Below are positions 8,153 to 17,144 of a DNA stretch of 39,804 nt, one piece after another. This stretch comes from Gluconobacter kondonii (GTDB lineage: Bacteria; Pseudomonadota; Alphaproteobacteria; Acetobacterales; Acetobacteraceae). The notes under the pieces were generated by a model that was not told the origin of the DNA, searched no databases, and saw nothing but the letters and a program-made list of their open reading frames with translations. The stretch's first letter is position 1. Every line of letters begins with the position of its first letter. Where the stretch lies: positions 1 to 39,804 of the forward strand of contig NZ_BEWP01000019.1 in assembly GCF_002723995.1 (NCBI RefSeq), written 5' to 3'. The position numbers and the translations under genes are program-made.

Positions 8153-10348
8153 ATGCACCGCAACAGGATTTTTTACGCGATACCCCTCTCCCTCGTCATG
8201 AGTGGAGAAGTCTTCGCAGCCGACCAGAATGTCACGCCTGAACAGTCCCAGCGTTCCGGGACAAAAAAAACCGATACCGCCGGAACACAAGCCAAAACAG
8301 TTGAGACGCTCAAGGTCCGCGCCCGCCGCGCCTCGACGATTGCATCTTCTGCAACCAAGTCGGACACACCGCTCGTCGAAACCGCCCAATCGGTCACGGT
8401 CATCACCCGCAACGAAATGGATATCCGCAACGTCCTGAACCTCAATCAGGCCGTCCGTTATACCGCGGGTATTACGGCGGATCTCCGCGGCGGCGGCGTC
8501 GGGACGCGCTATGATCAATTCGCCCTGCGCGGATTTTCGGCCCCGACATTCCTTGATGGCCTGAAACTTCAGGACAGCCCGACCGGCTACGCCACCGCCC
8601 AGACCGACACGTCACGTCTGGATCGTATCGAAATCCTCAAAGGCCCGGCATCAGCCCTTTATGGCCAGTCCAGCCCCGGCGGTCTCGTCGCACTCTCCAG
8701 CAAACTCCCCACGGACCAGCGCTCCTATGGCAGCGTCAACGCAACCGGCGGCATGTTTGATCTGTATCGCGTGGATGCCGATGTCGGCGGTTTCGTGACG
8801 AAAAACGGTTTCGTCCGCTACCGCCTCGACGGCACTATCAACGGCCAGCACAGCCAGCTTGCCCGGACCGGCAGCCGACGCTTTTCCATCAGCCCGTCTT
8901 TCACGTTTGGCGGCGATGGCCCGACCACGCTGACGATCCTCGGCAATTATCAGTACGATCCTGAAAATGGTACCTATGGCGGCGTCCCGCTGGTCGGCTC
9001 CCTTAAACGCGCCCCTTTCGGATATCTGCCGCGCAATTTCTATGACGGCGATACATCGTTCGAAAAATACAACCGCCGCCACGGCGCCATCACCTATATC
9101 TTCAATCATCGTTTCAACGATGACTGGAGCTTCAGCACCCGCGGCCGCTACGACGATATCAAAACCCAGTATCGCAGCGTTTATGACAGCGGCTATTACG
9201 TTACGGGGCAGGACGACACGCTGGCCCGCTCAGCCATTGCCACAAACGAACACACGCATAATCTGACTTTTGACAGCGCGTTCAAAGGCAAAGTCCGGAC
9301 CGGGCCGTTGCGCCACACGATGATGTTTGGCTTCGACTACATGCAGCAGAGCGCTTCCGAAGTCGGCTTCTATGGCGATGCTCCGTCCATGAATGTTTTC
9401 CATCCGAACTATCAGGTGGCCATCGCTCCCCTGAACCCTTGGGTGAACTACAACACAGATTCTCATCAGGCCGGTATCTATGGTCAGGATGAAATCCACT
9501 GGAAACGTCTGATCCTGACAGGGAGCCTGCGTAACGACTGGTACCGCTCCCACCAGACCGACAACATGTCCCACACCACCACCAACCAGAGCCCCAGCCA
9601 GATCACATGGCGCGCGTCTGGCCTGTATCACTTCGATTTCGGCCTCTCGCCTTACATCAGCTACTCGACATCCTTCCAGCCCCAGTCCGGGAATGTATCA
9701 ACGGATGGTGGAAAGACCGTACATCAGGCCAGTCCATCTGTCGGTAAGCAGCTTGAAGGCGGTCTGAAATACCAGCTTCCGGGCACGTCACTGCTTCTTA
9801 CCGCCGCAGGTTTCCATATTGAACAGACAAATGTTCTCGTCGGGATCGGCAGCACGGGCTACAGCGCTCAAAGTGGACTGGTCCATTCGGATGGTTTCGA
9901 GTTCGAAGCCCATGCCGAACCATTCCACAACCTCGTGCTGACCGCGGCTGTCAGCATCCAGAAAGTCCACGACGACTCAACCGGCAAACCCCTGATCCAG
10001 TCCGGTAAAGGCAATGCTTCGCTGTTCGCTTTCTATACGATGCCATCCGGTCCGGCGAAGGGTCTCGGCTTCGGCGGCGGCATGCGCTATTCCAACAAAT
10101 CCTATGGCGGCGAAGCATCTTACGGGAGTGTCTGGGTGCCACAATATGCGGTATTCGATGCGTCAGTGCGCTATGACCTCTCCAACCTGTCGCACAGCCT
10201 TCATGGCTGGAATGTCGGCGCGAGCGTTCGCAACCTCTTTGACAAGAACTTCATCGCTAACTGCCTGAGCTATGCCTCTTACGGTCAGGAATTCTGCTAC
10301 TACGGAGAGCGCCGCAACGCGCAGGCCAATATTGGTTTTAGCTGGTAA
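8153..10348 (+). CDS. TonB-dependent siderophore receptor
   Basis: This gene encodes an outer-membrane ferric-siderophore receptor of about 731 residues. The ATG at 8153 is preferred over 8129 because GAGG (8143-8146) lies six bases before it and the signal peptide then begins properly (MHRNRIFYAIPLSL, cleavage near EVFA). The plug domain shows LVETAQSVTVITRNEM, then LRGFSAPTFLDGLKL and the hallmark RIEILKGPASALYGQSSPGG. The C-terminal half is a beta-barrel of alternating aromatic strands and ends in FSW, the terminal aromatic expected of outer-membrane proteins. The pattern is that of the FhuA/FpvA-like siderophore receptor group. It takes up a ferric siderophore using TonB energy. The following three overlapping genes for inner-membrane proteins support an iron-uptake operon. 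Confidence 0.9.
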   Translation: MHRNRIFYAIPLSLVMSGEVFAADQNVTPEQSQRSGTKKTDTAGTQAKTVETLKVRARRASTIASSATKSDTPLVETAQSVTVITRNEMDIRNVLNLNQAVRYTAGITADLRGGGVGTRYDQFALRGFSAPTFLDGLKLQDSPTGYATAQTDTSRLDRIEILKGPASALYGQSSPGGLVALSSKLPTDQRSYGSVNATGGMFDLYRVDADVGGFVTKNGFVRYRLDGTINGQHSQLARTGSRRFSISPSFTFGGDGPTTLTILGNYQYDPENGTYGGVPLVGSLKRAPFGYLPRNFYDGDTSFEKYNRRHGAITYIFNHRFNDDWSFSTRGRYDDIKTQYRSVYDSGYYVTGQDDTLARSAIATNEHTHNLTFDSAFKGKVRTGPLRHTMMFGFDYMQQSASEVGFYGDAPSMNVFHPNYQVAIAPLNPWVNYNTDSHQAGIYGQDEIHWKRLILTGSLRNDWYRSHQTDNMSHTTTNQSPSQITWRASGLYHFDFGLSPYISYSTSFQPQSGNVSTDGGKTVHQASPSVGKQLEGGLKYQLPGTSLLLTAAGFHIEQTNVLVGIGSTGYSAQSGLVHSDGFEFEAHAEPFHNLVLTAAVSIQKVHDDSTGKPLIQSGKGNASLFAFYTMPSGPAKGLGFGGGMRYSNKSYGGEASYGSVWVPQYAVFDASVRYDLSNLSHSLHGWNVGASVRNLFDKNFIANCLSYASYGQEFCYYGERRNAQANIGFSW

Positions 10349-10634
10349 ACCGCTGAGCGGGCACACCCAGCGCTACGATACAATCCTGCGTTTTGTCGTA
10401 GCGCTTCCGGGCGGATACATCCTATCCGCGCTGGGCGGCGTGTGCCTCGCATTCGGGCTGCCGCTTTCCAAGGCCGATAACGCCATGGCCGGGATCCTGC
10501 TTGGCCTGTTGTTATGGCCAGTCGTCTTCATCGCATCCTTCGGGGTCGCAAATATTAGACGACTGGCAGTAATTGCAGGTGTTCTAACCTTCATTTTGGC
10601 CGCTTTCGTCTTCAGCCGCGGCTGGTATCCATGA
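10332..10634 (+). CDS. Small membrane protein, DUF3649-type, iron-operon partner
   Basis: This gene encodes a protein of about 100 residues with three hydrophobic segments (FVVALPGGYILSALGGVCLA, then ILLGLLLWPVVFIASFGVA, then LAVIAGVLTFILAAFVFS). The frame is open back to an ATG at 10272, but the membrane-protein homology region starts only after 10332. A TTG there has AGG six bases upstream and overlaps the receptor gene by just 17 bases, so I prefer it. The size, topology and place between a TonB receptor and a PepSY protein match the DUF3649 family often found in siderophore operons. Function is unknown; an inner-membrane role in iron or siderophore handling is inferred from context. Confidence 0.7.
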   Translation: MVLAGKPLSGHTQRYDTILRFVVALPGGYILSALGGVCLAFGLPLSKADNAMAGILLGLLLWPVVFIASFGVANIRRLAVIAGVLTFILAAFVFSRGWYP

Positions 10635-12094
10635 GAAACACCTTCCGTGCCTCCATGGCCCTCGTCCACACCACACTAGGCCTTATAACCGGCTGGGTAC
10701 TGTTCGCCATTGCCCTGTCCGGTGCCCTGAGCGTGTTCCGACAGGATATCAATCTCTGGGCCAGACCGGAGTTACCGGTTACTGCCTCTGATCCAATGGT
10801 GGTGAACGCCCACGCGCTGAACTGGTTGAGCCATAACGCCCCTGCCGCCAGCGCATGGTACGTTGCCAGCGCGACTGCGCTTCAGCCTTTTGCAACGGCC
10901 CTATGGCCAGATGCGAAAGGAAACTACATCCAGCGCGTCCTTGATCCTATTACCGGAAGCCCGGACGGCATCCGGGATACGCTCGGCGGAGAATTCTTCT
11001 ACCGCTTCCATTTCGAGCTTCAGCTTCCCTATCCTCTGGGCCGACTGATCGCCGCACTCGCGGCCCTTGCACTCGTTGTCGGACTGATGACCGGCGTCAT
11101 CATCCACCGGCGCATTTTCGCGGATTTCTTCACCTTCCGACCTTCACGCGGGCAGAGAAGTTGGCTGGACATGCATAATCTGCTTGGGGTCGCAGCCCTA
11201 CCCTTTCACCTGATGATTTCCTTCACCGGTGCCGTCACGCTCGGAACGCTGCTGCTCCCATGGAGCACACAGGCGCTCTACCGCAATGATCTGACAGCGT
11301 CTTATACCGAGCTTAACCCGGCTCTCTATTCTCGTCCCGCTACGGGCCATCCCGCCCATCTCGCACCTTTTCTGCCAATGCTGCGTGAGGCCGAAAGTAA
11401 ATTCGGCGGCGCGGGATTGGAACAGATCTATGTGTTCAATCCATCCGATCAGGCCTCTCTCGTGACCATGATCGCCGGCAACGATCACACCATCAGCACA
11501 TCCTCACAGATCATCACATTCGATGGGCCTTCGGGGCGCGTTCTCAAACAGCACATCGAACACCGCCCCGTTCTCAAAGCCTACACCTTCCTGTACGGGC
11601 TGCATGTCGCCCGCTTTGCCCCCTCCGTCATACGCTGGCTCTACTTCCTGTCCGGCCTTGCGCTTGCAGCCCTGATCGGCAGCGGCATGCACCTCTGGAC
11701 AATCAAACGCCTGCGTCGTCCCCATCATCGCGGACACCGGATCGTTGCCCGACTGAATGTGGGTGTGCTGGCCGGTACGCCTCTCGCTTTCGCATCCTTT
11801 TTCATCGCGAACCGTCTTATCGGCCCCACAACGCCGCATCGGGCAAGATATGAAGTGACAACCCTCTTCGTCGTCTGGGGCCTTACCCTGCTGTACGCAC
11901 TGGCCCGTCGGCCGGAGCGGGCGTGGCCAGAGCTTCTGGGGGGCAGCGCCGTTGCGTGTCTTGTGGTTTCGCTGCTCAGCTTACTATGGCACACATCTGT
12001 TCTGGCCGGAGTCAGTGTAACGTCCGCACTCCTGTCTGCGTCATTCGCTTTTGCAGCCTTTCGCACGCTGCAAAAAACGGCTCTCCCGGCATGA
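10631..12094 (+). CDS. PepSY-associated transmembrane protein (putative ferrisiderophore reductase)
   Basis: This gene encodes 487 residues and its ATG overlaps the previous stop by four bases (ATGA). It opens with a membrane segment typical of PepSY_TM proteins (GLITGWVLFAIALSGALSVF). A large periplasmic loop containing the PepSY-like part (residues about 40-130) follows, then HNLLGVAALPFHLMISFTGA with conserved His residues, a second loop and several C-terminal membrane helices. Family members occur next to siderophore receptors, and some are proposed to reduce ferric siderophores at the inner membrane, with His residues as possible heme ligands. Here the operon context agrees, but reductase activity is inference. 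Confidence 0.82.
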   Translation: MRNTFRASMALVHTTLGLITGWVLFAIALSGALSVFRQDINLWARPELPVTASDPMVVNAHALNWLSHNAPAASAWYVASATALQPFATALWPDAKGNYIQRVLDPITGSPDGIRDTLGGEFFYRFHFELQLPYPLGRLIAALAALALVVGLMTGVIIHRRIFADFFTFRPSRGQRSWLDMHNLLGVAALPFHLMISFTGAVTLGTLLLPWSTQALYRNDLTASYTELNPALYSRPATGHPAHLAPFLPMLREAESKFGGAGLEQIYVFNPSDQASLVTMIAGNDHTISTSSQIITFDGPSGRVLKQHIEHRPVLKAYTFLYGLHVARFAPSVIRWLYFLSGLALAALIGSGMHLWTIKRLRRPHHRGHRIVARLNVGVLAGTPLAFASFFIANRLIGPTTPHRARYEVTTLFVVWGLTLLYALARRPERAWPELLGGSAVACLVVSLLSLLWHTSVLAGVSVTSALLSASFAFAAFRTLQKTALPA

Positions 12095-12375
12095 ACTGGA
12101 TCATGTCACTGCTCCTCGGACAGGGCGCGATGCTGGTGCTCGTCACGGCCTCAGTGCGCGGAAATCGCGTCCTATGTCGCAACAGCCTGACAGACTTTCA
12201 ACGGAATATTCTGAAATCCTGCGCCGCTGCCGGTCTGACCGCCAGCCTCTTTCTTCAGGCCACGTCCAGCGATTTCATCATTCTGAATATTATTGAATGG
12301 ATCCTCCTCGCAGCGCCGGAAATCATGGTCGCAACGCTGCTCTGCTCCTGGCGGGAACAGCGTTCGCGACCATGA
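12091..12375 (+). CDS. Small membrane protein, DUF3325-type
   Basis: The ATG overlaps the PepSY gene stop by four bases (ATGA), which decides this start over an upstream open stretch from 11923. The 94-residue product has three hydrophobic stretches (MSLLLGQGAMLVLVTASV, SCAAAGLTASLFLQATS, and a C-terminal ILLAAPEIMVATLLC). Small proteins of this kind (DUF3325) commonly close operons with a TonB receptor, DUF3649 and PepSY proteins; the family call is from size, topology and context. Function is unknown. It converges on the phospholipase C gene, with only 13 bases between the stop codons. Confidence 0.72.
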   Translation: MNWIMSLLLGQGAMLVLVTASVRGNRVLCRNSLTDFQRNILKSCAAAGLTASLFLQATSSDFIILNIIEWILLAAPEIMVATLLCSWREQRSRP

Positions 12376-12388
12376 CGCTCGAACACGC

Positions 12389-14872
12389 TTAGGAGGAAAA
12401 CGCCGCAGCAGGGTCCGTGATCGTAGGCTGCCCCGTCTCCATCCGACCGCCAAGGACATGCTTGAAATCTGGATCATACGGAGAGGTCAGCGTCACATCA
12501 TACCATTGATGCGTGGCTGACAGATCCAGCCTGATGTCCCTGTGCGCCCCAGACTTCAGAATAACTGTTTGCAACGGCGCAGCATCTCCCGTCCGGTACT
12601 GGATGGTCACCGGAACCCTGCTAACATTACTGAGCGAGAGAAGCAGTGCTGCACCCTTCCCCTTCGTGCCGCTTTCATAGCGACATGCCGAGCGCAGCAG
12701 AACACGATCCTTATGCCCCCGATAGGCCCGGTAAAAGCCATTGGGCGCATGAACCGCCACATCATACAGCCCGTCTATGACGGGAAGTGTCACGTCCATG
12801 TCGTCACCGGCCGCAACAGCATAGGTTCCCACCTGCATGTCCCGACCGTCATTGCGATAATCATAGATATTGAACGGCGCACCCGCAGAGCGTTCTCCAT
12901 GAACGCCTCGGCTTGCGCGGAGCTTCAGACCGACACGCCCCTCTCCTGCAACCACGCCGCCGTCGCAATAAAGTTCATACGGTAGCGCGCACGCGGGGCG
13001 TGTTCCTGCTTCCTGCCGAACGGTTTCCCGCAACAGATCCGGCTGTGTCCTCAGCGTTGCCGTCTCGGAAGCGGACAGAGAGCGAAAGCCACCCGGTAAA
13101 GGACGATTTTTCGCATCTTCAATCGTTCGGAGATGTGTATTCCGATCCAGATAGTTCAGGGATGGAGCATCCGCTTCGGAGGACTGAAAGCAGGATGTCA
13201 GATCGCCGCAGATTGCACGGCGCCAGGGAGAAATATTCGTTTCCCGAACAGGCTTTCCGAATTTCCGTTCAACAAAATGTTCGAGAAACTGCAGTGTCGA
13301 ACTATGGTCAAACAGCTGCGAATTGACGCGGCCACCACGGCTCCACGGAGAGGCGACAACCATCGGCACCCGGAACCCCAGTCCGATCGGGCCACTACGG
13401 GCCAATCGCTCGGGAACGCCAAGACGCATTTCATCATCTGCTGTCGTATATTCCAGCCCGTCCGGTCCAATCGCCTCGGAAGAGCGTCCCGTTTCCGGGC
13501 GCTGGGGATCGGGAGCAGCGTAAGAGCAGCAGTGGTCGAAATACCCGTCATTTTCATCATAGGTCAGAATGAAAATGGTCTTTTTCCAGACATCGGGGTT
13601 TTCGGTCAGAATGTTCATGACCTCCGAGACATACCATGCCCCATACCAAGCAGATGTCGGATGATCTGAGAAATGCTCCGGTGCCGCGAGCCACGAAACG
13701 GCGGGAAGATTGCCTGTCCGCGTATCCGTGCGGAACTGATGCAGCACATCGCCCTTCGGGGCCTTCATACCCTTCGCGTCCGGATCATCCGTAAACGCCA
13801 GTGTCTCCAAGGAGTGATAGTTCGGATCAGCCTTGTTCGTCACAAACGCCTTGGTGAAAAGCGCGCGCTCCGCAGGTGTCAGAGCCTCATATCCCTTAGC
13901 GGATTGCTGACGCCGACGCAGAACCTCCATCAGGGCCCTGGCTTCGACAAGCTGCTCACCACGCTCACCCGAAACCAGCATCTCAAGTTTTTCAAGCCGA
14001 TTGATGTGATCGGAACATTCCTGAATCCGCTCCTCAATCCAGTCTCCAAATCCCGCATTGGAGCTGACATTGAAGTTGTCGAAGCACTCCAGAACATTAC
14101 ATCCGAAATTTGACAGCCAGGAGCGTTCCGCCGAGGACATCCCTCCCGTCTGGCTGAGTTCGTTCTGATAGAATTTCCAGGAAACCCCGATCTTTTCCAG
14201 TCGCTCCGGAAAGGTCGTCCAGGTCATGCCGCCTTCAAGGATTTCCGGGTTCCGCATATACACATTCGACGTTGTGTTCTGCTGGTCCCTCACAGTTCCC
14301 GTCCAGAAAATCAGACGATTGGGGGTCGTGCTCGTCATCGCCCCACAGTAATTCTGGTCACACACCGTAAAAGCATCGGCCAGCGCATAATAAAACGGCA
14401 GATCCTCGCGGGTATAATAACCCATCGTCAGAGGATATTGTTTATAGTCTTTTTTGTAGGGACGCTTGGCATCAATCCAGTCATCATGATGCCCTCCATT
14501 CCACGCATCGACCTGACTGTCCCGAGAATGCGGGATTGAGCCCATCCATGTAACTTTGGTGTCATGAATATTGAGACGCCAAGGCGCATAAGTCTCGCCC
14601 CCCTTCCCCGACTGCACGAAAACGGAATTGCCGTTTTTCTGCCGTATAGCCCGCCTGTCATTAAAGCCGCGAACCCCAGCGAGCGTACCAAACATATGAT
14701 CGAAAGAGCGGTTTTCCTGCATTAGGATCACCACATGCTCAGCATTCAGATATGTCGTTCCCGGATCGGGCGCGATGGCGTAAGCGCGGCGGATAGCGGC
14801 CGGCAGCCCTTCTGTCGCTGCGGCCGCCCCACCGAACAGGGCATATTTGAGAAAGGTTCTGCGAGAGGACAT
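12389..14872 (-). CDS. Tat-exported phosphocholine-type phospholipase C
   Basis: This gene encodes an 827-residue protein beginning with a twin-arginine signal (SRRTFLKYALFGG, residues 3-15). The catalytic phosphoesterase domain starts with HVVILMQENRSFDHMFG (ENRSFDH at 53-59), followed by STTPNRLIFWTGTV and the TYDENDGYFDHCC metal-site motif. A charged, helical, possibly coiled-coil insertion (EERIQECSDHINRLEKLEM and the residues after it) lies inside this domain. The C-terminal region from about residue 620 holds two beta-rich repeats of the bacterial phospholipase C C-terminal type (DUF756). The family cleaves phosphatidylcholine or sphingomyelin in the periplasm or outside the cell, releasing phosphocholine. 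A divergent phosphate transporter nearby suggests phosphate scavenging. It may also be read from the small lipoprotein gene 142 bases upstream. Confidence 0.88.
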   Translation of the reverse strand: MSSRRTFLKYALFGGAAAATEGLPAAIRRAYAIAPDPGTTYLNAEHVVILMQENRSFDHMFGTLAGVRGFNDRRAIRQKNGNSVFVQSGKGGETYAPWRLNIHDTKVTWMGSIPHSRDSQVDAWNGGHHDDWIDAKRPYKKDYKQYPLTMGYYTREDLPFYYALADAFTVCDQNYCGAMTSTTPNRLIFWTGTVRDQQNTTSNVYMRNPEILEGGMTWTTFPERLEKIGVSWKFYQNELSQTGGMSSAERSWLSNFGCNVLECFDNFNVSSNAGFGDWIEERIQECSDHINRLEKLEMLVSGERGEQLVEARALMEVLRRRQQSAKGYEALTPAERALFTKAFVTNKADPNYHSLETLAFTDDPDAKGMKAPKGDVLHQFRTDTRTGNLPAVSWLAAPEHFSDHPTSAWYGAWYVSEVMNILTENPDVWKKTIFILTYDENDGYFDHCCSYAAPDPQRPETGRSSEAIGPDGLEYTTADDEMRLGVPERLARSGPIGLGFRVPMVVASPWSRGGRVNSQLFDHSSTLQFLEHFVERKFGKPVRETNISPWRRAICGDLTSCFQSSEADAPSLNYLDRNTHLRTIEDAKNRPLPGGFRSLSASETATLRTQPDLLRETVRQEAGTRPACALPYELYCDGGVVAGEGRVGLKLRASRGVHGERSAGAPFNIYDYRNDGRDMQVGTYAVAAGDDMDVTLPVIDGLYDVAVHAPNGFYRAYRGHKDRVLLRSACRYESGTKGKGAALLLSLSNVSRVPVTIQYRTGDAAPLQTVILKSGAHRDIRLDLSATHQWYDVTLTSPYDPDFKHVLGGRMETGQPTITDPAAAFSS

Positions 14873-14926
14873 GTGGATCTTTGCCTGAAACCAGAAGGCG
14901 GTTATTGCGCCAGAAGAAGATATATC

Positions 14927-14955
14927 AGGACAGTCCTAAACACTTCACAGAACAG
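14927..14955 (-). promoter_or_regulatory. Weak PHO-box-like direct repeats upstream of phospholipase C
   Basis: On the minus strand, CTGTTCT (14955-14949) and CTGTCCT (14933-14927) are direct repeats exactly 22 bases apart, which equals two 11-base PHO-box units. The intermediate unit (AGTGTTT) is poor. It lies about 55-85 bases before the phospholipase start. This is suggestive only; the PHO-box reading is helped by the better copy at 15424. Confidence 0.3.
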
Positions 14956-15014
14956 CTTCATCCCCCGTTTTTGTAATTTAATAAAGATTTCACCGCCAAA
15001 GGTTGCGGCGAGAA

Positions 15015-15182
15015 TCAGTTCCCAAGAGACCGGTCAACAGATCGTCCCGCCCGCTCAATCGGCCCCTTTGGCGGATCGAGCGTATCACGAACCTTCTCGC
15101 CAAAAGTCCGATGCTGCTCACACGCTGTCAGCGTGACGCAGGAGACCGAAAGAGCCAGCAGGAGCAGGATTGATTTTTTCAT
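15015..15182 (-). CDS. Small lipoprotein (55 residues), unknown function
   Basis: The start is decided by AAGGAA six bases before the ATG at 15182; the frame stays open further upstream without a ribosome site. The product has a lipoprotein signal: MKKSILLLLA, a hydrophobic stretch and the lipobox LTAC with Cys21. The mature part is only about 35 residues, charged, with a GEKVRDTLDPPKGPIERAGR core, and ends in GN. It resembles the many short entericidin-like envelope lipoproteins in style, but I do not recognise the family. It lies on the same strand as the phospholipase C gene, 142 bases ahead, and is divergent from the PiT transporter. Confidence 0.7.
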   Translation of the reverse strand: MKKSILLLLALSVSCVTLTACEQHRTFGEKVRDTLDPPKGPIERAGRSVDRSLGN

Positions 15183-15510
15183 GTATATTCCTTCGAGAAT
15201 ACGATTCAGCATGGAAAAACGCCTAAGTCTTTTTCCGGTTTCTTTCAGAAAGTGGAAACGATTTATCATTTATCAGACTATCCATCGGACAGAAAAAATT
15301 CTGATAATGAAATAAAAAACCATCTCAATCAATAAAATCAAAACAACGAAAATTACTGAATTCATAATGCAAAAATAACGCACCAATATGTCGATAACAA
15401 CAAAAGGTTTCAATTTGGATCAACTGTCTCAAAACGGTCATGCTTCAATAGTCGCATCTCCATACCGACTGCCATAAATTGAAAAAAGTTAAACAACCCA
15501 TGGATCGGTG
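15183..15510. other. AT-rich divergent promoter region (lipoprotein / PiT)
   Basis: No gene is visible in these 328 bases. The region is markedly AT-rich and must carry the promoters of the lipoprotein (minus) and the phosphate transporter (plus). The only specific signal I can support is the PHO-box-like repeat at 15424-15441. A CTGCCAT at 15469-15475 may be a stray half-site. Confidence 0.6.
15424..15441 (+). promoter_or_regulatory. Candidate PHO box (PhoB site) before the PiT transporter
   Basis: CTGTCTC, AAAA and CGGTCAT form two 7-base direct repeats separated by a 4-base A-rich spacer, exactly the PHO-box architecture (CTGTCAT-N4-CTGTCAT). Twelve of 14 half-site bases match the consensus. 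It is 70-87 bases upstream of the transporter start, a usual place for PhoB activation. The phosphate-related gene downstream strengthens the reading. Confidence 0.6.
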
Positions 15511-17136
15511 ATGTCTGAAACGACGATAGGCTCCAGCGCGGAAATCCAGTCCTCTTCGCGCCCCAACATGAGTGGAGGCAACAAGCCTCTTCATGTTGTC
15601 CTCTTTTTTACAGTTTTGATCGGCGCATTGGGATTTGCCGCATTCAGTATTCTTCGAGATATGCATTCAGTCGGCGAAGGAGCTCTCGCAACGGGCACCT
15701 TTGTGATGCTCGGAATCGCGCTGGTCATCGCTCTGGCTTTCGAGTTCGTTAACGGCTTTCACGACACCGCCAACGCAGTCGCAACCGTCATCTACACCCG
15801 AAGCCTGCCCCCTCTCGTTGCCGTCATCTGGTCCGGGTTCTGGAACTTTCTCGGGGTTGCGTTCTCAACCGGCGCAGTTGCCTACAGTATCGTCACACTC
15901 CTGCCGGTGGAACTCATCCTTCAGGCCGGAAGCGGTGCGGGCTATGCCATGATTTTCGCCCTGTTGATCGCCGCCATCGTCTGGAATCTCGTGACATGGG
16001 CATTCGGCATCCCCAATAGTTCGTCCCATGCCCTCGTTGGGTCGATCATGGGTGTCGGTCTGGCCAACCAGTTGATGTCACCGACAGGGGCCGCAACGCA
16101 GGGCGTCGACTGGGGGCAGGTCGAGAAAGTTTTCTCCGCACTGCTGTTCAGTCCCGTCATCGGGTTCCTCATGGCCGGGGCTCTGCTTCTCGTCATGAAA
16201 TTTCTGATCCGCAACAAGGCCCTGTATCAGGCCCCTAAAGGCGACACTCCCCCGCCCCTGTGGATCCGTTCGCTGCTGATCTTTACCTGTACCGGCGTCT
16301 CATTCTCGCACGGGGGCAATGACGGGCAGAAGGGTATGGGCCTGATCATGCTGATCCTGATCGGCGCAGCACCCACCGCCTACGCTCTGAACCGGGCAAT
16401 GCCGGAAAGCGCCATGCCCGCGTTCTTCCAGTCTTCAGCAGAAGCCGAAAAGATCTTCCTGAGCCACACCCCAACCCCATCCACCACGCTCACCGCAGAA
16501 AACGCCCGTGAGATCGTGGGGGCTGGCCTGCGCGCCAAGTCCATCACCACTCCGCAGACCTATGATGCACTGGCTGTTCTCAGCAATGACATCTCCACTT
16601 CGGTCAAAACCTATGGCTCCATGAAAGCCGTCCCTGCTGCCGCGGTTCCGAACGTTCGTACGGACATGTATCTGGTCGCAGATGCCATCCGCGTCATGGG
16701 AGAAGCAAAGGATTTCACGCCAAGCGAAAAGAATGCGCTAAAAACCTTTCAGTCTGAACTTTATCACGGCACGCGCTTCATTCCACTCTGGGTCAAGATT
16801 TCCGTCGCCATTGCGCTGGGTCTTGGCACGATGGTGGGATGGAAGCGGATTGTCGTGACTGTCGGCGAGAAGATTGGCAAGACACACATGACCTATGCCG
16901 AAGGAGCCTCAGCTGAACTCGTGGCGATGACGACCATCGGTCTGGCCGAAAGATACGGCCTGCCTGTTTCGACGACACACATCCTGTCGAGCGGCGTGGC
17001 TGGAACAATGGCCGCCAACGGTTCGGGCATTCAGGTCGCCACCCTGCGTTCCATGGCTCTGGCATGGGTCACCACCCTGCCGGCCGCAATGGCGATTGCA
17101 GGCATCCTCTATGTTCTGTTCCGCCAGATTTTCTGA
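15511..17136 (+). CDS. PiT-family inorganic phosphate transporter
   Basis: This gene encodes a 541-residue inner-membrane phosphate permease. The ATG at 15511 is preferred over the adjacent GTG at 15508. It carries both PiT signature repeats: FEFVNGFHDTANAVATVIYT near residue 75 and GLPVSTTHILSSGVAGTMAA near residue 490, with SFSHGGNDGQKGMGL between. A hydrophilic loop of roughly 150 residues (AEAEKIFLSHTPTPSTTL and the residues after it) separates the two halves, as in other PiT proteins. An N-terminal extension of about 35 residues precedes the first helix. The family symports phosphate, often as a metal-phosphate complex, with protons. A second PiT gene lies at 37655-39007. The upstream PHO-box-like repeat suggests induction under phosphate starvation, which is less usual for low-affinity PiT systems. 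Confidence 0.9.
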   Translation: MSETTIGSSAEIQSSSRPNMSGGNKPLHVVLFFTVLIGALGFAAFSILRDMHSVGEGALATGTFVMLGIALVIALAFEFVNGFHDTANAVATVIYTRSLPPLVAVIWSGFWNFLGVAFSTGAVAYSIVTLLPVELILQAGSGAGYAMIFALLIAAIVWNLVTWAFGIPNSSSHALVGSIMGVGLANQLMSPTGAATQGVDWGQVEKVFSALLFSPVIGFLMAGALLLVMKFLIRNKALYQAPKGDTPPPLWIRSLLIFTCTGVSFSHGGNDGQKGMGLIMLILIGAAPTAYALNRAMPESAMPAFFQSSAEAEKIFLSHTPTPSTTLTAENAREIVGAGLRAKSITTPQTYDALAVLSNDISTSVKTYGSMKAVPAAAVPNVRTDMYLVADAIRVMGEAKDFTPSEKNALKTFQSELYHGTRFIPLWVKISVAIALGLGTMVGWKRIVVTVGEKIGKTHMTYAEGASAELVAMTTIGLAERYGLPVSTTHILSSGVAGTMAANGSGIQVATLRSMALAWVTTLPAAMAIAGILYVLFRQIF

Positions 17137-17144
17137 TCAAACCG

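Noticed and set aside
10272-10331. Upstream ATG start for the DUF3649-type protein
   Set aside because: It would overlap the receptor gene by 77 bases with no ribosome site; kept only as an alternative.
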